7,369 nt of DNA, taken from positions 1 through 7,369 of the forward strand of contig JAGWGS010000063.1 of NCBI GenBank assembly GCA_028867235.1, read 5' to 3'. The translations under genes were made by a program, and so were the position numbers. Numbering within the stretch: the first letter of the stretch is position 1; each line of letters starts with the position of its first letter. Positions 5,955-7,369 of the stretch are shown one piece after another. The notes below the pieces were generated by a model that worked only from the letters and a program-made list of their open reading frames with translations, had not been told where the DNA came from and ran no database searches. Source of the stretch: Nitrososphaerota archaeon (GTDB lineage: Archaea > Thermoproteota > Nitrososphaeria > Nitrososphaerales > Nitrosopumilaceae).

Positions 5955-6593
5955 TTGGAAGTTGTATTTGAGTCAGCGCTAAATCTTTTAGGTTTTGTAG
6001 TAGGACTTGTTTTAGGAATTTTTACACATATTGGATTTAGAAATACAGGCAGTCCCACTCTCTTTAGACTAAACATTGCCTTTTTTTCAATAGGAATAGG
6101 ATTCGGGGTAGTAGGATTTGGAGATTTGATGGAATTATGGGTCTTCAAGTATACTACAGTAGACACATGGATACAGACACTAGGAATAGGAATCCAGACA
6201 GTAGGATACTTTTTCATAGCGTTTTCTCATGGAATCAAGTCATTTTTCCCAAAATCAAGATACTTCAAGTCAATTGCAGCACCACTTTTCATACTTCCAG
6301 GAAATTCAATTGAGCATATTATAAGGTCAATTTCTTTTATCCTACTGGTATATGGGACAATTGAAACAATAATGTCCTATATGGAGAGTAGGAAGAGGAG
6401 CGCTCTTTTCGTAGCTACCGGATTAGGATTACTTGCATTAGGAGAATTTTTGGGTTGGTACTCTATTGTATTTCCAAAATCAATCTTGTATTTTGTCTCA
6501 GTATCAACAAAGATAGTTGGACTAGGTGCGCTCTTTGTTCCAATATCGCAAGTACCAATGAGAGGAGGTATGAGGATTGGCGGTAACGTATAG
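5955..6593 (+). CDS. Multi-pass membrane protein, putative sensor paired with a winged-helix regulator
   Basis: 212 aa and strongly hydrophobic, with about six or seven membrane segments near 8-26, 38-63, 72-92, 106-115 (short), 122-141, 149-172 and 176-199. Polar residues lie within or next to segments (Asp57 and Glu60 in GFGDLMELW, His92, Glu119, His120, Glu137, Glu164) and could bind a ligand or metal. Short loops and the absence of a transport motif suggest a sensor or small-molecule-binding bundle. The TTG start is forced: TAG at 5952-5954 is directly upstream in frame and the next Met is at residue 59. A TATA box at leaderless spacing agrees. It overlaps the next gene by 17 bp if that gene starts at 6577. 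No specific family is recognised; function is inferred from its partner. Confidence 0.82.
   Translation: MEVVFESALNLLGFVVGLVLGIFTHIGFRNTGSPTLFRLNIAFFSIGIGFGVVGFGDLMELWVFKYTTVDTWIQTLGIGIQTVGYFFIAFSHGIKSFFPKSRYFKSIAAPLFILPGNSIEHIIRSISFILLVYGTIETIMSYMESRKRSALFVATGLGLLALGEFLGWYSIVFPKSILYFVSVSTKIVGLGALFVPISQVPMRGGMRIGGNV
6563..6569 (+). promoter_or_regulatory. Ribosome binding site that decides the winged-helix start
   Basis: AGGAGGT is a perfect seven-base complement to the archaeal 16S 3' end (CACCUCCU). It lies inside the end of the membrane-protein gene. The spacing to the TTG at 6577 is 7 nt, ideal for initiation; the ATG at 6601 is 31 nt away, too far. It is the only strong Shine-Dalgarno sequence I noticed in the window and serves an operon-internal gene, as expected where first genes are leaderless. 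It also encodes Arg-Gly-Gly, so chance is possible. Confidence 0.55.
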
Positions 6594-6867
6594 AACTCAC
6601 ATGAGCATAATTGGAGACATACTCACTACTACAAGAGATGAGTCTCCAGATGAAACAGGTGCAAGTGTAACATATCTAATACGAAAGGCAAACGTGTCAT
6701 ATGGAAGATTATCAAAAATTTTAGAGACACTTGTATCACAAGGATTGTTAGAACAATCAAGTTCAGACAGGGCTTGCAAATACAGAATAAGTGATAGAGG
6801 CAGAGAGTTTCTCCAAGCGTATCGTGGGTTTAGAGAATTTGCAGACTCGTTTGGATTGAGAATTTAG
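6577..6867 (+). CDS. Winged-helix DNA-binding protein (archaeal PF14947/ArnR1-like)
   Basis: 96 aa from the TTG at 6577 (88 aa from the ATG at 6601). It has the layout of the archaeal one-domain winged helix: first helix around MSIIGDIL (9-16), then TYLIRKANVSYGRLSKILETL (32-52) as helices two and three, QGLLEQ leading into the wing (55-60), KYRISDRGREFLQAYRGF (68-85) as wing strand and final helix. This resembles the PF14947 pattern (dIL ... Y.anls...l..yl..L...GLl ... y.iT.kGreFL..yr). The TTG start is supported by an ideally spaced AGGAGGT and because YRTHMSIIGDIL fits the usual family opening. It overlaps the membrane-protein gene by 17 bp, so the two are translated together. Probably a transcription regulator working with that membrane protein. 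Its TAG overlaps the stop of the acidic mini-gene. Confidence 0.87.
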   Translation: MAVTYRTHMSIIGDILTTTRDESPDETGASVTYLIRKANVSYGRLSKILETLVSQGLLEQSSSDRACKYRISDRGREFLQAYRGFREFADSFGLRI

Positions 6868-6974
6868 GTCTCACTTTCAGGTATATCCTCAGAATCATCA
6901 TCAATATCATCTTCTGGATCGTCAAAGTCTTCATCAAAATCATCTTCAAAGTCGTTTTCAAAATCGTCTGACAT
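6864..6974 (-). CDS. 36-aa extremely acidic miniprotein with Phe every fourth residue
   Basis: Small minus-strand gene. Of 36 residues 22 are Asp or Glu and none is Lys, Arg or His. Phe occurs at 5, 9, 13 and 17 (DDFENDFEDDFDEDF), so a helix would carry an aromatic stripe on an acidic surface; a DP at 19-20 is followed by a second acidic run with Ile24 and Ile31. The ATG at 6972-6974 has a good TATA box (6998-7004) about 27 bp upstream, matching the leaderless rule of its neighbours, which is the main evidence that the gene is real. The TAA overlaps the convergent winged-helix TAG by 4 bp. Possible roles, all inference: a nucleic-acid mimic, an inhibitor or chaperone-like peptide for a basic protein, or a short peptide docking on a hydrophobic groove. 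Confidence 0.62.
   Translation of the reverse strand: MSDDFENDFEDDFDEDFDDPEDDIDDDSEDIPESET
6918..6965 (-). repeat. Four degenerate 12-nt tandem repeats inside the acidic mini-gene
   Basis: Codons 4-19 read as four 12-nt units of the form GAY-TTT-GAN-NNN, coding Asp-Phe-(Glu/Asp)-x. Third positions alternate (GAT/GAC, GAA/GAT/GAC) while the amino-acid pattern is kept, which suggests growth by duplication followed by selection on the protein. Confidence 0.55.
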
Positions 6975-6997
6975 AACATTCACAGAAAATATTTTCC

Positions 6998-7004
6998 TAT
7001 AAAA
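6998..7004 (-). promoter_or_regulatory. TATA-like box of the acidic mini-gene
   Basis: Minus-strand TTTTATA (within CTTTTATAG) centred about 27 bp upstream of the ATG at 6974. It is one of the best TATA matches in the window and predicts a transcript starting at the start codon. Confidence 0.5.
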
Positions 7005-7041
7005 GACTTACACAGTCCAAATGCCATATAATTGCCAAAGC

Positions 7042-7149
7042 CTAGTTTGGATTTACCCATCCACCGCATGAAACGCAGATCTGCATTCCATCTTCATCTT
7101 CATAGGTTTCCCCACCTGGAGGACATTGGCATTGTAGTATTTCATCCAT
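7042..7149 (-). CDS. 35-aa four-cysteine mini zinc-finger protein
   Basis: Small minus-strand gene. It begins MDEILQCQCPPGG and ends with CVSCGGWVNPN. Cys7 and Cys9 (CxC) and Cys25 and Cys28 (CxxC) flank an acidic loop (ETYEDEDG), giving a likely single zinc-ribbon knuckle; a Trp near the end may pack against it. The ATG at 7147-7149 has an ATATAA box about 27 bp upstream, consistent with a leaderless transcript. The ordered cysteine spacing over only 35 codons argues against a chance frame. It precedes the acidic mini-gene on the same strand with 67 bp between them, and each has its own TATA box. It is divergent from the TsaC/Sua5 gene. Function unknown. Confidence 0.66.
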   Translation of the reverse strand: MDEILQCQCPPGGETYEDEDGMQICVSCGGWVNPN

Positions 7150-7173
7150 GGCACCATACTACGTCATCCAATC

Positions 7174-7179
7174 TTATAT
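7174..7179 (-). promoter_or_regulatory. TATA-like box of the 35-aa zinc-finger gene
   Basis: Minus-strand ATATAA (within GATATAAGAT) centred about 27 bp upstream of the ATG at 7149, in the 78-bp divergent gap shared with the TsaC/Sua5 gene. Confidence 0.5.
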
Positions 7180-7196
7180 CATTTTCAACAAAAAGA

Positions 7197-7206
7197 GATA
7201 ATTTAC
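7197..7206 (+). promoter_or_regulatory. TATA-like box of the TsaC/Sua5 gene
   Basis: GATAATTTAC centred about 26-27 bp upstream of the GTG at 7228. The spacing supports leaderless initiation at this GTG and argues against a start further upstream, where the frame stays open without an ATG. Confidence 0.4.
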
Positions 7207-7227
7207 AAGCACAGACCCACAAATATT

Positions 7228-7369
7228 GTGATTTTACCCTGCAATGACCAATCAATAGAAAAGGTTGTAAAAATAATGCAAAATGGCGGAGTCATTGTAT
7301 TTCCTACAGATACAGTATACGGCGTAGGGTGTGATCCGCGCAATGAAGATGCTGTAAAAAAAATATACC
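7228..7369 (+). CDS. L-threonylcarbamoyladenylate synthase (TsaC/Sua5/YrdC), N-terminal part
   Basis: The first 47 codons plus one base of a YrdC-family enzyme, cut by the window end. The family makes threonylcarbamoyl-AMP from threonine, bicarbonate and ATP, the first step of N6-threonylcarbamoyladenosine (t6A) formation in ANN-decoding tRNAs. The signature VFPTDTVYGVGCDP (24-37) followed by NEDAVKKIY (39-47) is diagnostic, and IEKVVKIMQNGG just before it is the usual first helix. The start is GTG at 7228: the ATG at 7243 is in another frame and soon hits a stop, while the in-frame ATG at 7276 would remove the first helix. A TATA box at leaderless spacing agrees. Whether it carries the extra C-terminal Sua5 domain cannot be seen. 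Confidence 0.92.
   Translation, partial: MILPCNDQSIEKVVKIMQNGGVIVFPTDTVYGVGCDPRNEDAVKKIY

Noticed and set aside
5951..6217. 88-aa minus-strand frame opposite the membrane protein gene
   Set aside because: It is the complement of a strongly hydrophobic, Met-poor coding region, which commonly gives open antisense frames; there is no supporting promoter.
7032..7247. 71-aa plus-strand frame (starts MPKPSLD)
   Set aside because: It runs antisense to the 35-aa four-cysteine gene and into the TsaC/Sua5 start in another frame. Its His/Ser-rich translation looks random and it has no upstream promoter signal.

Overview
The window looks like a piece of an ammonia-oxidising archaeon genome (Nitrososphaerota/Thaumarchaeota, probably Nitrosopumilales). 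This is inferred from AT-rich DNA, a short archaeal-type adenylosuccinate synthetase, archaeal-type OMP decarboxylase and TsaC/Sua5, and a PF14947-like archaeal winged helix. Almost every gene has a TATA-like element centred about 25-30 bp upstream of its start codon and no Shine-Dalgarno sequence, which is the leaderless-transcript pattern of this group. Genes are small and tightly packed; no gene-free stretch exceeds about 170 bp. No RNA genes, mobile elements or CRISPR arrays were seen.

Layout: (1) 1-1965, minus strand, nucleotide synthesis block: purA, then a 217-aa protein of unknown function, then pyrF (cut by the window edge) joined to it by an ATGA stop/start overlap. (2) 2063-3127, plus strand: a membrane-anchored six-bladed beta-propeller protein, divergent from purA. 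(3) 3292-3750, plus: an all-helical protein that can be laid out as seven tandem 19-residue helical repeats, with an inverted repeat over its probable promoter. (4) 3747-4025, minus: a zinc-ribbon protein with a YggX/Fe(II)-trafficking-like C-terminal half, sharing a CTAG stop with the gene before it. (5) 4106-5587, minus: a membrane histidine kinase with an extracytoplasmic sensor resembling DUF3068, without a response regulator in view. (6) 5697-5903, plus: a 68-aa zinc-ribbon protein, divergent from the kinase, with a 16-bp palindrome between the two promoters. (7) 5955-6867, plus: a two-gene unit of a multi-pass membrane protein and a winged-helix DNA-binding protein, the second starting at a TTG behind a perfect AGGAGGT. 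(8) 6864-7149, minus: two mini-genes, a 36-aa extremely acidic peptide with Phe every fourth residue and a 35-aa four-cysteine protein, each with its own TATA box. (9) 7228 to the end, plus: start of the TsaC/Sua5 threonylcarbamoyl-AMP synthase.

Functionally the ends are housekeeping (purine and pyrimidine synthesis, tRNA t6A modification). The middle is a sensing and metal-handling neighbourhood: two membrane sensor candidates (the kinase and the membrane protein/winged-helix pair), one exported propeller and three small cysteine-rich proteins. The most interesting items are the 19-residue repeat protein, the acidic Phe-periodic miniprotein, the putative one-step membrane sensor/regulator pair, and the archaeal YggX-like protein.
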